NCBI GenBank assembly: GCA_017745075.1
Contig: JAGIAD010000029.1
Coordinates: 310,001 to 374,000, forward strand
Reading direction: 5' to 3'
From: Sphingobacteriaceae bacterium
GTDB lineage: Bacteria; Bacteroidota; Bacteroidia; Sphingobacteriales; Sphingobacteriaceae
Length of the DNA: 64,000 nt
Positions 8,653 to 16,348 of this stretch are shown one piece after another. The notes below the pieces were generated by a model, which did no database searches, was not told the origin of the DNA, and was given only the letters and a program-made list of their open reading frames with translations. The translations under genes and the position numbers were made by a program. Positions within the stretch are counted from its first letter, which is position 1. The number at the start of each line of letters is the position of its first letter.

Positions 8653-9852
8653 ATGAACAGAAGAAGTTTTTTAAGAAATACAGGATTTGTTGCTGCAGGC
8701 TCGCTATTCGTTCCTGCCTTCATGAAACCGCTTGAGGCCATGGCTCTTGATGAGTTGAGCCTTTACAAAAACCTGGTGGTGGTACAGCTTTCTGGGGGAA
8801 ATGATGGCTTAAACACTGTTGTTCCTTTTGGAAACGACATTTACTACCAAAAAAGGAAAAGCATTGCCATTAAACCTGAGGAGATAATTAAGCTGAATGA
8901 TATGCAGGGCTTAAACCCTAATATGGCTGCATTACAGGAGATATATGACCAAGGCTGGATGACGATTATTAACGAGGTTGGCTATCCTAACCCCGACCGT
9001 TCGCACTTCCGCTCAATGGATATTTGGCAAACCGGAAGCGATAGCAATCAATTCTTATCAACCGGATGGATTGGCCGTTATTTAGACAGTAATTGCCAAA
9101 CCTGCAAATTCCCTTATACTGCAATAGAAGTAGACGACTCACTTTCTTTAGCGATGAAAGGGCAAACCAAAAAAGGCATTGCCTTAAAAGATCCTGCAGC
9201 TTTATTCCGCAACACCAACGATCCATTTTTTAAGGCCATGTTGCAGAATGATAAGGAACATTTAGATGAAGATAATTTAGGTTACCTGTATAAAACCATG
9301 ATTGAAACATCATCATCGGCCAGTTATATTCAGAATACCTCGAAAATTTATCAGTCTAAATCAACTTACCCTAACTCCGGTTTTGCCAACCAGTTAAAAA
9401 CTGTTTCAAAATTTATTTCTTCGGGATTAAAAACGAGGGTTTATTATGTTTCTTTAAGTGGTTTCGACACCCATGTAAACCAGGTTGGTCAGCAAGGAAA
9501 CCTGCTTAAACAATACAGCGAGGGGATGGCAGCTTTCTTAAAAGATTTAAAATCGAACAATAAGCTGGAGGATACTCTGGTTATTACTTTCTCTGAGTTT
9601 GGCCGCAGGGTAGAACAAAATGCAAGCAATGGCACCGACCACGGAACAGCAAACAATATGTTCGTTTTCGGCGGAAAATTGAAGAAACAGGGTATTTTTA
9701 ATGCTGCTCCCAACCTAAGTGATTTAGATACGGGAGATTTAAAATACCAGCTGGATTTCAGGCAGGTTTATGGTACTATTCTGGATAAATGGCTTGATGT
9801 AAACAATGCCGATATTTTGAATAAGAAATTTAATACCCTTGATTTTATATAG
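8653..9852 (+). CDS. DUF1501 domain-containing protein with Tat signal
   Basis: A 399-residue exported protein of the sulfatase/alkaline-phosphatase-like DUF1501 family. The N-terminus MNRRSFLRNTGFVAAGSLFV is a twin-arginine (RRxFL) signal, so it is probably exported folded. Family motifs follow: LVVVQLSGGNDGLNTVVPF near residue 41, NPDRSHFRSMDIWQTG near 113, SGFDTHVNQ near 271, TFSEFGRRVEQNASNGTDHG near 311. The Asp/His residues in these motifs match metal-site positions of the alkaline phosphatase fold, though DUF1501 activity is not established. It follows the DUF1800 gene, its usual partner. Confidence 0.9.
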   Translation: MNRRSFLRNTGFVAAGSLFVPAFMKPLEAMALDELSLYKNLVVVQLSGGNDGLNTVVPFGNDIYYQKRKSIAIKPEEIIKLNDMQGLNPNMAALQEIYDQGWMTIINEVGYPNPDRSHFRSMDIWQTGSDSNQFLSTGWIGRYLDSNCQTCKFPYTAIEVDDSLSLAMKGQTKKGIALKDPAALFRNTNDPFFKAMLQNDKEHLDEDNLGYLYKTMIETSSSASYIQNTSKIYQSKSTYPNSGFANQLKTVSKFISSGLKTRVYYVSLSGFDTHVNQVGQQGNLLKQYSEGMAAFLKDLKSNNKLEDTLVITFSEFGRRVEQNASNGTDHGTANNMFVFGGKLKKQGIFNAAPNLSDLDTGDLKYQLDFRQVYGTILDKWLDVNNADILNKKFNTLDFI

Positions 9853-9862
9853 CTATTACAAA

Positions 9863-9903
9863 GAAGTCAAGTTTAATAAGTAACTGTTATAAAACTTGAC
9901 TTC
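9863..9903. terminator. Bidirectional intrinsic terminator between convergent genes
   Basis: A perfect 12-base stem, GAAGTCAAGTTT (9863-9874) with AAACTTGACTTC (9892-9903), sits between the DUF1501 stop and the stop of the opposing small gene. Confidence 0.7.
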
Positions 9904-9910
9904 CTCGTTA

Positions 9911-10264
9911 TTATTTTCTTTTCAACACATATACCGGTTTATTTGATGACGAGTCTACCTGCTCGGTGTAAACGCTAAACAGCTCGTAGCCATAGGCTTT
10001 CATTTTGTTTACAGCATCAATTGCTGAATTAAATTCAATTTTTTTGCCTTTATCATCCCTTATGTACATATCGTTATAATCGTCTACCTTTTGTCCATAC
10101 TCTAGCGCAATCCATTGTTTATCTGCCAAAAAACTTTTTGCCGCACGGATCTGGATATAATCCGCATGGATATCGGTCAGCTTCACGCCGTTTACATTTT
10201 GTGCTTTAACACGCGACAGGCCAAAGCAAGCGGCGAACGCCGCTGCAAAAATTAATTTTTTCAT
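9911..10264 (-). CDS. Small secreted protein of unknown function
   Basis: 117 residues with a signal peptide (MKKLIFAAAFAACFGLSRVKA-Q, residues 1-21). The mature part, about 96 residues, is mixed charged and contains DIHADYIQI, IALEYGQKVDDYND and an end reading YELFSVYTEQVDSSSNKPVYVLKRK. The phrase MKAYGYELFSVY resembles the last strand of small alpha/beta proteins seen downstream in many Bacteroidota, but I do not recognise a family. ATG start at 10264, divergent from the YccF gene. Probably periplasmic. Confidence 0.7.
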   Translation of the reverse strand: MKKLIFAAAFAACFGLSRVKAQNVNGVKLTDIHADYIQIRAAKSFLADKQWIALEYGQKVDDYNDMYIRDDKGKKIEFNSAIDAVNKMKAYGYELFSVYTEQVDSSSNKPVYVLKRK

Positions 10265-10372
10265 GATGTGTTTCTTTTTGTGTGTAATTCTAAATTACGG
10301 AGAATCTATTAAGAATACATGATGTAATTGTAACAAAAAGCAAATTCCTAAATCTTAATTTAAACAAACACT

Positions 10373-10741
10373 ATGAACTTTTTAGGCAATATTATCTGGA
10401 TTATTTTTGGCGGAATCTTTATTTTTTTCGAATACATTATCGGAGGCCTGATCCTTTGCCTAACCATTATAGGTATTCCTTTTGGCATCCAATGTTTTAA
10501 ATTCGCTATTGTTGGCCTCGCGCCTTTTGGTGTTAAAATAACCGATACTTCATCAAACACGGGTTGCCTCTCCACCATCATGAATCTGATCTGGATTTTT
10601 TGCGGTGGTTTTTGGATTGCTTTAACCCATTTGTTTTTCGGTATACTGCTCTGCATTACTATCATAGGTATTCCTTTTGGCCGCCAGCATTTTAAACTCA
10701 TGAACCTGGCCTTTACCCCTTTTGGGAAGTCAATTTCTTAA
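10373..10741 (+). CDS. YccF domain-containing inner-membrane protein
   Basis: A 122-residue membrane protein built from two similar halves. Each half has a hydrophobic segment followed by the family motif: CLTIIGIPFGIQCFKFA near residue 37 and CITIIGIPFGRQHFKLM near 99, and the two repeats of LAPFG/FTPFG follow them. Each YccF domain contributes two membrane segments. The protein has the usual length. The gene stands alone between a secreted protein and an App1 phosphatase gene read in the opposite direction. Function of the family is unknown. Confidence 0.85.
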   Translation: MNFLGNIIWIIFGGIFIFFEYIIGGLILCLTIIGIPFGIQCFKFAIVGLAPFGVKITDTSSNTGCLSTIMNLIWIFCGGFWIALTHLFFGILLCITIIGIPFGRQHFKLMNLAFTPFGKSIS

Positions 10742-10763
10742 TTTAAATACACCTGCGTAGATG

Positions 10764-10791
10764 CGTCATTTCGACCGAAGTGCGGGAATCT
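10764..10791. repeat. Candidate interspersed repeat of the GTCATTTCGACCGAAG type
   Basis: The gap after YccF holds CGTCATTTCGACCGAAG followed by a GGGAATCT ending. Sequences of this kind recur between genes in Sphingobacteriaceae and related genomes. Only one copy lies here, so the call rests on general recognition. Confidence 0.35.
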
Positions 10792-10816
10792 GTATCCATC
10801 TTTTTTGAAAAGCAGA

Positions 10817-11791
10817 CTATTGAATTAATCCTATTGATTTGGAATGTTCAATAGCCTCTTTACTATTATTAAATAAACAGGTCCAAACTCCCCTATCTTC
10901 TGCTTTTTTAAGCAAGCCCATAGTTTCTTCGGCTTTTTCAGGCCGGATATTTCGGATATAAACCGCTTCAATATTTTGGGGATATTTTTCTACTATTGAG
11001 CTATAAATTTCAGGGTCTTGCTGCGAATTATCGCCAAAAAATACAAATTTCTGATTAGGGAAGGCATCCAGAATACGCATTACCCTTAATAATTTCCCTT
11101 CATGTCCGGTTTTACCCGTTTTAATCAGGTCTTTCCATCTTTTCAGGGTATTTAACAGAAAAGCGCCATCGGGTAATTGGTTAAACTTAAAGGTTTCTAC
11201 CAGGTAATCGTACAGATTCCATTCGCTACTGCTCACATAAAAAAAAGGATTGGGCTGTACTGCATCGGTATGAGATAAAGCCAATTGCTGATAATGACCT
11301 GCTGCATCGGGAAAAGTTTTACGGGTATGTGGGTTTTTAATAAAAAGCTCCCTCAACCGCCGCCCAATGGTTGCCGAATGTGAAATCATGATGGTATCAT
11401 CCACATCAGAGATGAAAGCATATTGCGTAATGTGAGGCACATAAACCTTACCTTCACCTGCATTTATAACAGTTCCGTCGCCATTAAGTGCTTCTACTTT
11501 AACATCATGCCAGCCCGCCGGAACATCATGTTCGGCCTTCCATTCGAATTTAAAAAAACCATCGCTTTCAGTTTTGTTATGAATAACCTGATCAAAAAAC
11601 CGCAAACGAACGTCAACAAAAGCGTAGGGTTTTAAGATAAAAAGTTTTAACAGATGGGCAATATTGAGAAAGATATTGTTGCTGTAAACCTGTTTCGTTT
11701 TTGCCTTATATTTAAAAACATGGCCATAAACAACTAAATTATGTGCATGCCCATACCCATGATATACTTTTACACTAACAGATTTGTTCAT
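10817..11791 (-). CDS. App1 family phosphatase (DUF2183)
   Basis: A 324-residue protein of the App1/DUF2183 phosphatase family, relatives of yeast phosphatidate phosphatase App1. The HAD-like catalytic motif is FISDVDDTIMISHSAT, around residue 129, with the nucleophile Asp as the first D of DVDDT. Later motifs are FFYVSSSEWNLYDYL, LLNTLKRWKDLI, and FVFFGDNSQQDPEIY, which supplies the acidic pair. It would remove phosphate from a lipid such as phosphatidate. It is divergent from the lipid-kinase gene (58 bases apart), so lipid phosphorylation and dephosphorylation genes face each other; a shared role is inference. Confidence 0.88.
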   Translation of the reverse strand: MNKSVSVKVYHGYGHAHNLVVYGHVFKYKAKTKQVYSNNIFLNIAHLLKLFILKPYAFVDVRLRFFDQVIHNKTESDGFFKFEWKAEHDVPAGWHDVKVEALNGDGTVINAGEGKVYVPHITQYAFISDVDDTIMISHSATIGRRLRELFIKNPHTRKTFPDAAGHYQQLALSHTDAVQPNPFFYVSSSEWNLYDYLVETFKFNQLPDGAFLLNTLKRWKDLIKTGKTGHEGKLLRVMRILDAFPNQKFVFFGDNSQQDPEIYSSIVEKYPQNIEAVYIRNIRPEKAEETMGLLKKAEDRGVWTCLFNNSKEAIEHSKSIGLIQ

Positions 11792-11849
11792 TGTTATTAA
11801 AACAGAGTTTATTAAAAGTTGTTTGTGAGATAAACATCAGGTAACAACA

Positions 11850-12719
11850 ATGAAATTACTGTTCATCATCAATCCGGGTTCGGGCAATCACGATATAAGC
11901 TTAAAAGAAGTAATTTCTGCGCATTTCGATGCAAAAAAAATCGAAATAGATCTGTTCGAACTGCCAAAAAACTGTTCTTTAGATAAAATAAAAGCAAAAA
12001 TAAGCAGCTCAAAAGCCGACCGGGTGGTTGCTGTTGGCGGCGACGGCACATTAAAACTTGTGGCAGAATGTTTATTGAATACCGGAATTCCCGTTGGCAT
12101 TGTTCCGGCAGGCTCAGCGAATGGAATGGCGAAAGAACTGGGCATACCAACTGATATTGAACCTGCTTTATCACTTTTAGAGGAAGGCAGGCTACAGAAA
12201 ATACATGTGGTTAAACTGAATGATGAGATCTGTATCCATTTATCAGATCTGGGCTTTAATGCCTATCTGGTAAAGAAATTCGATACCCTGCCCCAACGCG
12301 GCATGTGGGGCTATGCAAAAGCTACATGGCACGCCTTATGGAACCACCACCGCATGGAAGTACAACTGAAGCTTAAAGATGAAACCATTACCTCTAAGGC
12401 AGCTATGGTGGCCATTGCCAATGCAACCATGTATGGCTCCGGATTAAAAATTAACCCTGATGGAAAATTAGATGATCAACTTTTTGAAGTGATTTTGGTA
12501 AAGGATTACTCCTATCTCGAAATATTAAAAATCTGGATTACAAAATTGCCTTTTAACCCCAGGAAGATAGAAGTGTTTCAAACGGCGGAGGTAAAAATTT
12601 CTTCAAAACACCAGGTTCATTTTCAGATTGATGGCGAATACATTGGTAAGGTGAATACTGTTGAAGCAAGCATTCTTCCTGCTGCCATCACTGTAATTTT
12701 ACCCAGTTTATCAAAATGA
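11850..12719 (+). CDS. Diacylglycerol-kinase-like lipid kinase (YegS/DgkB type)
   Basis: A 289-residue lipid kinase with a DAGK catalytic domain. It starts LLFIINPGSGN, has the nucleotide-binding VVAVGGDGTLKLVAECL (GGDGT at 63-67), and then IPVGIVPAGSANGMAKELGI. The C-terminal beta-rich domain ends KHQVHFQIDGEYIG, the usual DGEY motif. Substrate may be diacylglycerol or a sphingoid/ceramide-like lipid; Sphingobacteria make sphingolipids, so the latter is possible but not shown. Its stop overlaps the 3' end of the opposing membrane-protein gene by nine bases. Confidence 0.88.
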   Translation: MKLLFIINPGSGNHDISLKEVISAHFDAKKIEIDLFELPKNCSLDKIKAKISSSKADRVVAVGGDGTLKLVAECLLNTGIPVGIVPAGSANGMAKELGIPTDIEPALSLLEEGRLQKIHVVKLNDEICIHLSDLGFNAYLVKKFDTLPQRGMWGYAKATWHALWNHHRMEVQLKLKDETITSKAAMVAIANATMYGSGLKINPDGKLDDQLFEVILVKDYSYLEILKIWITKLPFNPRKIEVFQTAEVKISSKHQVHFQIDGEYIGKVNTVEASILPAAITVILPSLSK

Positions 12720-13100
12720 GGCACGGTGAATTTTTATGCTGAAGTATAACCTGAAAAACTCGGCAATAAAACAGATCTTGAATAAAATATCAAACCAGCG
12801 ATCGCCCAGGTTTAAAATTTCGGGTAAATAAGTGATAAAACCTATTGAAAAAACCCAAACCACTAAACGGAAAGGAAACTGAATATAATAGGTAATGAAG
12901 CCGAATTTTCTGAAAAGGATTAAACCCAGCGCCGAAATAAATAGCGATATAAATAAAGGCAACAGTAAAACCACTTTGGCCTGCGAAAGTACCTGATCGG
13001 GGATTTCATTCAAATGCGTTAAAATCTGCCAAAATTGTTTAGCCAATAGCACAATACTGATGATATCCAATAAAGCAAAAAACCTAGTCGTATTCTTCAT
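12711..13100 (-). CDS. Small integral membrane protein, unknown family
   Basis: 129 residues, mostly hydrophobic, with about four predicted membrane segments (near residues 8-26, 42-66, 70-92 and 105-120). I do not recognise a domain. It begins MKNTTRFFALLDIISIVLLAK and ends KIHRASF. The start at 13100 lies nine bases downstream of the TonB-C gene's stop on the same strand, so the two probably form one transcript. Convergent overlap with the lipid kinase gene. Function unknown. Confidence 0.7.
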   Translation of the reverse strand: MKNTTRFFALLDIISIVLLAKQFWQILTHLNEIPDQVLSQAKVVLLLPLFISLFISALGLILFRKFGFITYYIQFPFRLVVWVFSIGFITYLPEILNLGDRWFDILFKICFIAEFFRLYFSIKIHRASF

Positions 13101-13109
13101 TAATTTATT

Positions 13110-13763
13110 CTACTTACAATATTGAGCTAAATACTCATCAGCTTTTTTACTGCCCATATATTTAACAAAGGTAAAATCTTCGCAGGCACCCTGTTTATCT
13201 CCCTGCTTAATTTTTTTTAAGCCCATTTTTACCCGATCATCCAGGTACTCGTCATCAATGCCTAATTGATTTTTAATGGCTATGATCTGAGTTTCCTGAC
13301 CAGGTTTCGCCTGATCGATGTTTTTATAAAAATTAATAACCGAATTGGTTAAAGCTTCTTCTGCCTGATAACTTCGGATAGACTCCTGCATCTCTTCGTT
13401 CGATTTTCCCTCGCAGTTATAGCCCGAAAGCACAAAATTAACGGGAACCACAATCGAAACCGTAGTATCGTAACCCGCCGGAACCTGCCATTTACCACTG
13501 CTTAGCCGCACTAAACGCAGAGCTTCCTGATCAAGATCAGATAATATACCTTTGCTTATTTTCGAAAAATAAACCCTTCCCTGCTCATTAAGCTTAAAAC
13601 TTACATTTACTGTACCCTGAACGCAGTTATTTTTAGAAAACCGCGGGTAAACCGTATTCTCTCTTAAAAAATCAGCAAAACCGTTTTTACCTGATTTAAA
13701 CTGAACCTGCGCCATCGCCAGCGAACAGCAAAAAAGTAAACAGATGGTGAACAGGTTTTTCAT
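13110..13763 (-). CDS. Secreted protein with TonB C-terminal domain
   Basis: 217 residues with a signal peptide (residues 1-18, ending SLAMA-Q). Residues about 30-110 are a TonB-C-like domain: YPRFSKNNCVQGTVNVSFKL, then GRVYFSKISKGILSDLDQEA, and a final KWQVPAGYDTTVSIVVPVNF. Unlike true energy transducers it has a cleavable signal and no proline-rich spacer or N-terminal anchor, so it is probably a periplasmic relative rather than a working TonB. The C-terminal half contains a short repeat-like helical region (QLGIDDEYLDDRVKMGLKKI). Likely co-transcribed with the small membrane protein gene downstream. Confidence 0.75.
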   Translation of the reverse strand: MKNLFTICLLFCCSLAMAQVQFKSGKNGFADFLRENTVYPRFSKNNCVQGTVNVSFKLNEQGRVYFSKISKGILSDLDQEALRLVRLSSGKWQVPAGYDTTVSIVVPVNFVLSGYNCEGKSNEEMQESIRSYQAEEALTNSVINFYKNIDQAKPGQETQIIAIKNQLGIDDEYLDDRVKMGLKKIKQGDKQGACEDFTFVKYMGSKKADEYLAQYCK

Positions 13764-13792
13764 GCTACTAATTTACGTATTAAGTTAAGTTT

Positions 13793-13863
13793 TTTAACTA
13801 CAGATGTACACAGATAAACACGGATTTTTATATCTGTGTTCATCCTTTTTATCTGTGGTTAAA
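13793..13863. repeat. Interspersed palindrome with repeated ACAGAT units
   Basis: Outer arms TTTAACTACAGAT (13793-13805) and ATCTGTGGTTAAA (13851-13863) pair; inside are further ACAGATAAACACGGAT and ATCTGTGTTCATCC pieces that also pair. This type of intergenic element is familiar from many Bacteroidota genomes. Confidence 0.5.
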
Positions 13864-13894
13864 TTATGTCTACCTATTCCTTATTTTCTTTGCG

Positions 13895-14581
13895 TTAAGA
13901 AAAACTAGCCTTCAAAATCAAATTCGGGTCGGGGCAATTGGCCAAATACTTTTCCCTTTCACTAAACCTGCAAACCCCTGGATAATCGCCTTTTAGCCCT
14001 CCCATATCTTCGATCAATTGAAAATGAAGGTGTGGTGGCCATGAACCGTTTTCTTCTTTTGTACCCAGTTCTGCAATTTTTGCTCCCGTGGGGATAAATT
14101 TGCCTTCGTCCAATCCATTTAAAGAAGCCAAATTTAAATGGCCATACAAGGCATTGAATTTATATCCATTTATATCGTAGGATAGAATGATGGTAGCGCC
14201 ATAATCGCCAAGGTTATCGTTATAGGCAAAACTTTGCACGGTTGCATCATAAAAGTTGTAGATCGGGGTTCCTGCTGGTCCCCAGATATCTACGCCTAAA
14301 TGTAGCCTGCGCGGTTCTTCTCCAGCATCAAAATGTGCACTTCGCGAATAAATGGTGCGGTGTTCGTTGTATCCGCCAATTCCGTAACGGGCATTATTCT
14401 TAGCCAGCTTTTCGTTAACCCAATCAGAAAACAGGTCGATATTATCTAAAATTTCATCTGTTAATTCCGTATTGGCCACTGTAAAATCCAAAGGCAGAAG
14501 CAGATCGTGTTTTACATCAAAATCGACAACTTTTTGGATCAATGCAGCATTTGATTGAATAAGCTGATCGAAAGTTTGCAT
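13895..14581 (-). CDS. M23 family metallopeptidase without a signal peptide
   Basis: A 228-residue protein of the M23/LytM peptidoglycan endopeptidase family. The zinc-site motifs are present: RRLHLGVDIWGPAGTP (His94, Asp98) and the HxH of SWPPHLHFQL near residue 183, with NALYGHLN between. There is no recognisable signal peptide or membrane anchor: the N-terminus MQTFDQLIQSNAALIQKVVD is polar. Most M23 enzymes act in the periplasm, so this is odd. It follows the hemolysin III gene by five bases, so rbfA, hemolysin III and this gene look like one operon. Confidence 0.85.
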   Translation of the reverse strand: MQTFDQLIQSNAALIQKVVDFDVKHDLLLPLDFTVANTELTDEILDNIDLFSDWVNEKLAKNNARYGIGGYNEHRTIYSRSAHFDAGEEPRRLHLGVDIWGPAGTPIYNFYDATVQSFAYNDNLGDYGATIILSYDINGYKFNALYGHLNLASLNGLDEGKFIPTGAKIAELGTKEENGSWPPHLHFQLIEDMGGLKGDYPGVCRFSEREKYLANCPDPNLILKASFS

Positions 14582-14586
14582 CTATG

Positions 14587-15216
14587 TTATTTAAAGATAT
14601 ATACGAAATTGTAAATATAGTGCGATAAAGCTCCGCCAATTACAAACAGGTGCCATAATTCATGACTGTGCATCCATCTGAACAGCTGCTTGTCTTTTGC
14701 ATAATAATAAGTACCGCCGATATAAAAAACACCCCCGAGCAATAACCAGAAAATTGCACCGATAGGTAAAGTCACCAGCATTTTCTGCAACAAAGGCACT
14801 ATTAAACAGCCCATTAAAATATAAATGGATAATGATATGGCTGTACTTTTTAACCGGTTAAAGATTTTGAGCAGGCAGCCTACAATAGCAATAATCCATA
14901 CAATGACGAAGAGGCTCCAGCGTAGCCAACCCTCAAAAACCAATAGGGCCGTTGGTGTATAAGAGCCAGCGATCATTAAATAAATGCAGCAATGATCAAA
15001 TTTCTGCCAGAAACGAACGCCATAATCGGTAGCAGGATAACCATGGTACATGGCACTTACTCCAAAAAGAATAAAGGTTCCGATGCTATAGATCCATGCG
15101 GCCGTAAATTGGATAGGGCTATGGCACTTTTGGAGCAGTATATATCCTGCCGGAATTGTAATTAATGCCGGGATAAAATGCGTAAAGAAATTAACGGGTT
15201 CCCTTAGCTTCCTCAC
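14587..15216 (-). CDS. Hemolysin III / PAQR family membrane protein
   Basis: A 209-residue seven-helix protein. Family signatures are present: EPVNFFTHFIPAL at the start, GVSAMYHGYP near residue 53, WQKFDHCCIYLMIAGSYTP near 70, and HSHELWHLFVIGGALSHYIY near the end. The conserved His and Asp residues of these motifs bind zinc in PAQR relatives, some of which are lipid hydrolases. The start is a GTG at 15216; there is no ATG before residue 55, inside helix 2. It lies six bases after the rbfA stop and five before the M23 gene, so the three are probably co-transcribed. Confidence 0.88.
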   Translation of the reverse strand: MRKLREPVNFFTHFIPALITIPAGYILLQKCHSPIQFTAAWIYSIGTFILFGVSAMYHGYPATDYGVRFWQKFDHCCIYLMIAGSYTPTALLVFEGWLRWSLFVIVWIIAIVGCLLKIFNRLKSTAISLSIYILMGCLIVPLLQKMLVTLPIGAIFWLLLGGVFYIGGTYYYAKDKQLFRWMHSHELWHLFVIGGALSHYIYNFVYIFK

Positions 15217-15222
15217 AGAAAA

Positions 15223-15600
15223 TTATTCGCTGTCTTCGTCCTTTTGCCTTGGTTCTTTTGCAATCTTGTCGAAAAGATGATCCATGCGTTCTACATATTC
15301 GTTGGTATCATCCAAAAAGAAAGTAAGCTCTGGTACTACCCTTACCTGATGGCGGATACGACTACCGAGTTTATACCTGATCTCTCCGGCATGTGCATTA
15401 ACAGTGTTGATTGAAAGCGTGGTATTGTTGGTATTGAGAAAGCTCAGGTAAACCTTAGCTACGGCTAAATCTGGCGAAACCCTGACGCGGGTAATGGTTA
15501 CCAATGTGTTGGGCAAAAATGCAGCTCCTTCGCGCTGAAAAACCTGGGCCAACTCCTCTTGTAATACTCCTGCAAATTTCTGCTGACGTTTACTTTCCAT
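15223..15600 (-). CDS. rbfA: 30S ribosome-binding factor A
   Basis: A 125-residue RbfA, a KH-fold protein that helps maturation of the 5' end of 16S rRNA in 30S subunits. Recognisable parts are KRQQKFAGVLQEELAQVFQR, VTITRVRVSPDLAVAKVYLS and RIRHQVRVVPELTFFLDDT, followed by a charged tail. The frame is open upstream to 15624, but the ATG at 15600 (MESKRQQK) matches relatives and I use it; the extra upstream codons fall in a repeat. First gene of a likely operon with the hemolysin III and M23 genes. Confidence 0.95.
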   Translation of the reverse strand: MESKRQQKFAGVLQEELAQVFQREGAAFLPNTLVTITRVRVSPDLAVAKVYLSFLNTNNTTLSINTVNAHAGEIRYKLGSRIRHQVRVVPELTFFLDDTNEYVERMDHLFDKIAKEPRQKDEDSE

Positions 15601-15620
15601 AATGTTATAATTATCAATTA

Positions 15621-15713
15621 CCAATAATCAATTATCAGACCCCATACAAGGTCTTTTAAATTAAATTGATAAGGTTTTAAAATCATCAATAACCAATAGT
15701 CAATTATCAGACC
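15621..15713. repeat. Two direct repeats in a low-complexity gap
   Basis: CCAATAATCAATTATCAGACC occurs at 15621-15641 and again, with one change, at 15693-15713. The surrounding 200 bases are rich in CAAT, AATCA and AATTATC words. The block separates rbfA from the four-helix-bundle gene; a similar block follows that gene. Confidence 0.6.
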
Positions 15714-15822
15714 ATAATAAATCTGCCAATAGTAAAGGAAAAAGATAATAATATTAAAAAATGCTAATCATCGGGACAATTAATTCCCTTTAGTTTTCTG
15801 TAAAAATACTTATATTTAATTA

Positions 15823-16179
15823 ATGAGCAACGGAACAAATTTTAATCTTGAAGAAAGAACTTTCCTATTCGCTCAATCTGTTAGATCTTACTGTAAGAAG
15901 GTTACCCATAATATCATTAATATTCAAGACATTAAGCAGGTTGTACGGTCTTCTGGCTCGGTATCTGCAAATTACATCGAAGCCAATGAAGCACTAAGCA
16001 AAGCTGACTTTATTTACCGGCTAAAAGTCTGTAGAAAAGAAGCAAAAGAAACCAAACTCTGGCTTAATCTGATCGATATTGAAGATAAGAAAGAGCTGGA
16101 ATCTACAAAATTACTTTTAGTTAGTGAAGCAAATCAATTGATGCTGATATTTAATGCGATAATTAAAAAATCCCAGTAG
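15823..16179 (+). CDS. Four-helix-bundle protein of the S23 (23S rRNA intervening-sequence) type
   Basis: A 118-residue, all-helical protein. The pattern fits the four-helix-bundle S23 family: LEERTFLFAQSVRSYCKKVT at the start, then VVRSSGSVSANYIEANEALS near residue 44, KADFIYRLKVCRKEAKETKLW, and a last helix LLVSEANQLMLIFNAIIKKS. Relatives were first found as short genes inside 23S rRNA intervening sequences and are structurally close to Avd, the helper of diversity-generating retroelements. No rRNA or reverse transcriptase is here: the gene stands alone between two low-complexity repeat blocks. Binding of nucleic acid is likely from the family; the role is unknown. Confidence 0.85.
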   Translation: MSNGTNFNLEERTFLFAQSVRSYCKKVTHNIINIQDIKQVVRSSGSVSANYIEANEALSKADFIYRLKVCRKEAKETKLWLNLIDIEDKKELESTKLLLVSEANQLMLIFNAIIKKSQ

Positions 16180-16330
16180 CCAATAACAAATCACAATCGC
16201 CAATTTACAATCACCAAATCACAACAACCAAATTACAATTGAAAAAGACAATTTTTGAGTATTTACTCATCTTTCTAAGCCCATCGCTATGGTTTGATCA
16301 TTAAAAATTGGTGATTGATTATTAATCTAC
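16180..16330. repeat. Low-complexity CAA/CAAT-rich intergenic block
   Basis: Directly after the four-helix-bundle gene, short words such as CCAATAACAAATCACAATC and CACCAAATCACAACAACC repeat irregularly, and the block ends in an inverted version (TTGGTGATTGATTATTAATC). It resembles the block at 15.6-15.7 kb on the other side of the gene. Confidence 0.5.
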
Positions 16331-16348
16331 CAGATTTTTTCCTAGCGA

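Noticed and set aside
16180..16330. Possible CRISPR-like array
   Set aside because: The words CAATC and CACAA recur irregularly with no fixed repeat length or spacers and no cas genes nearby.
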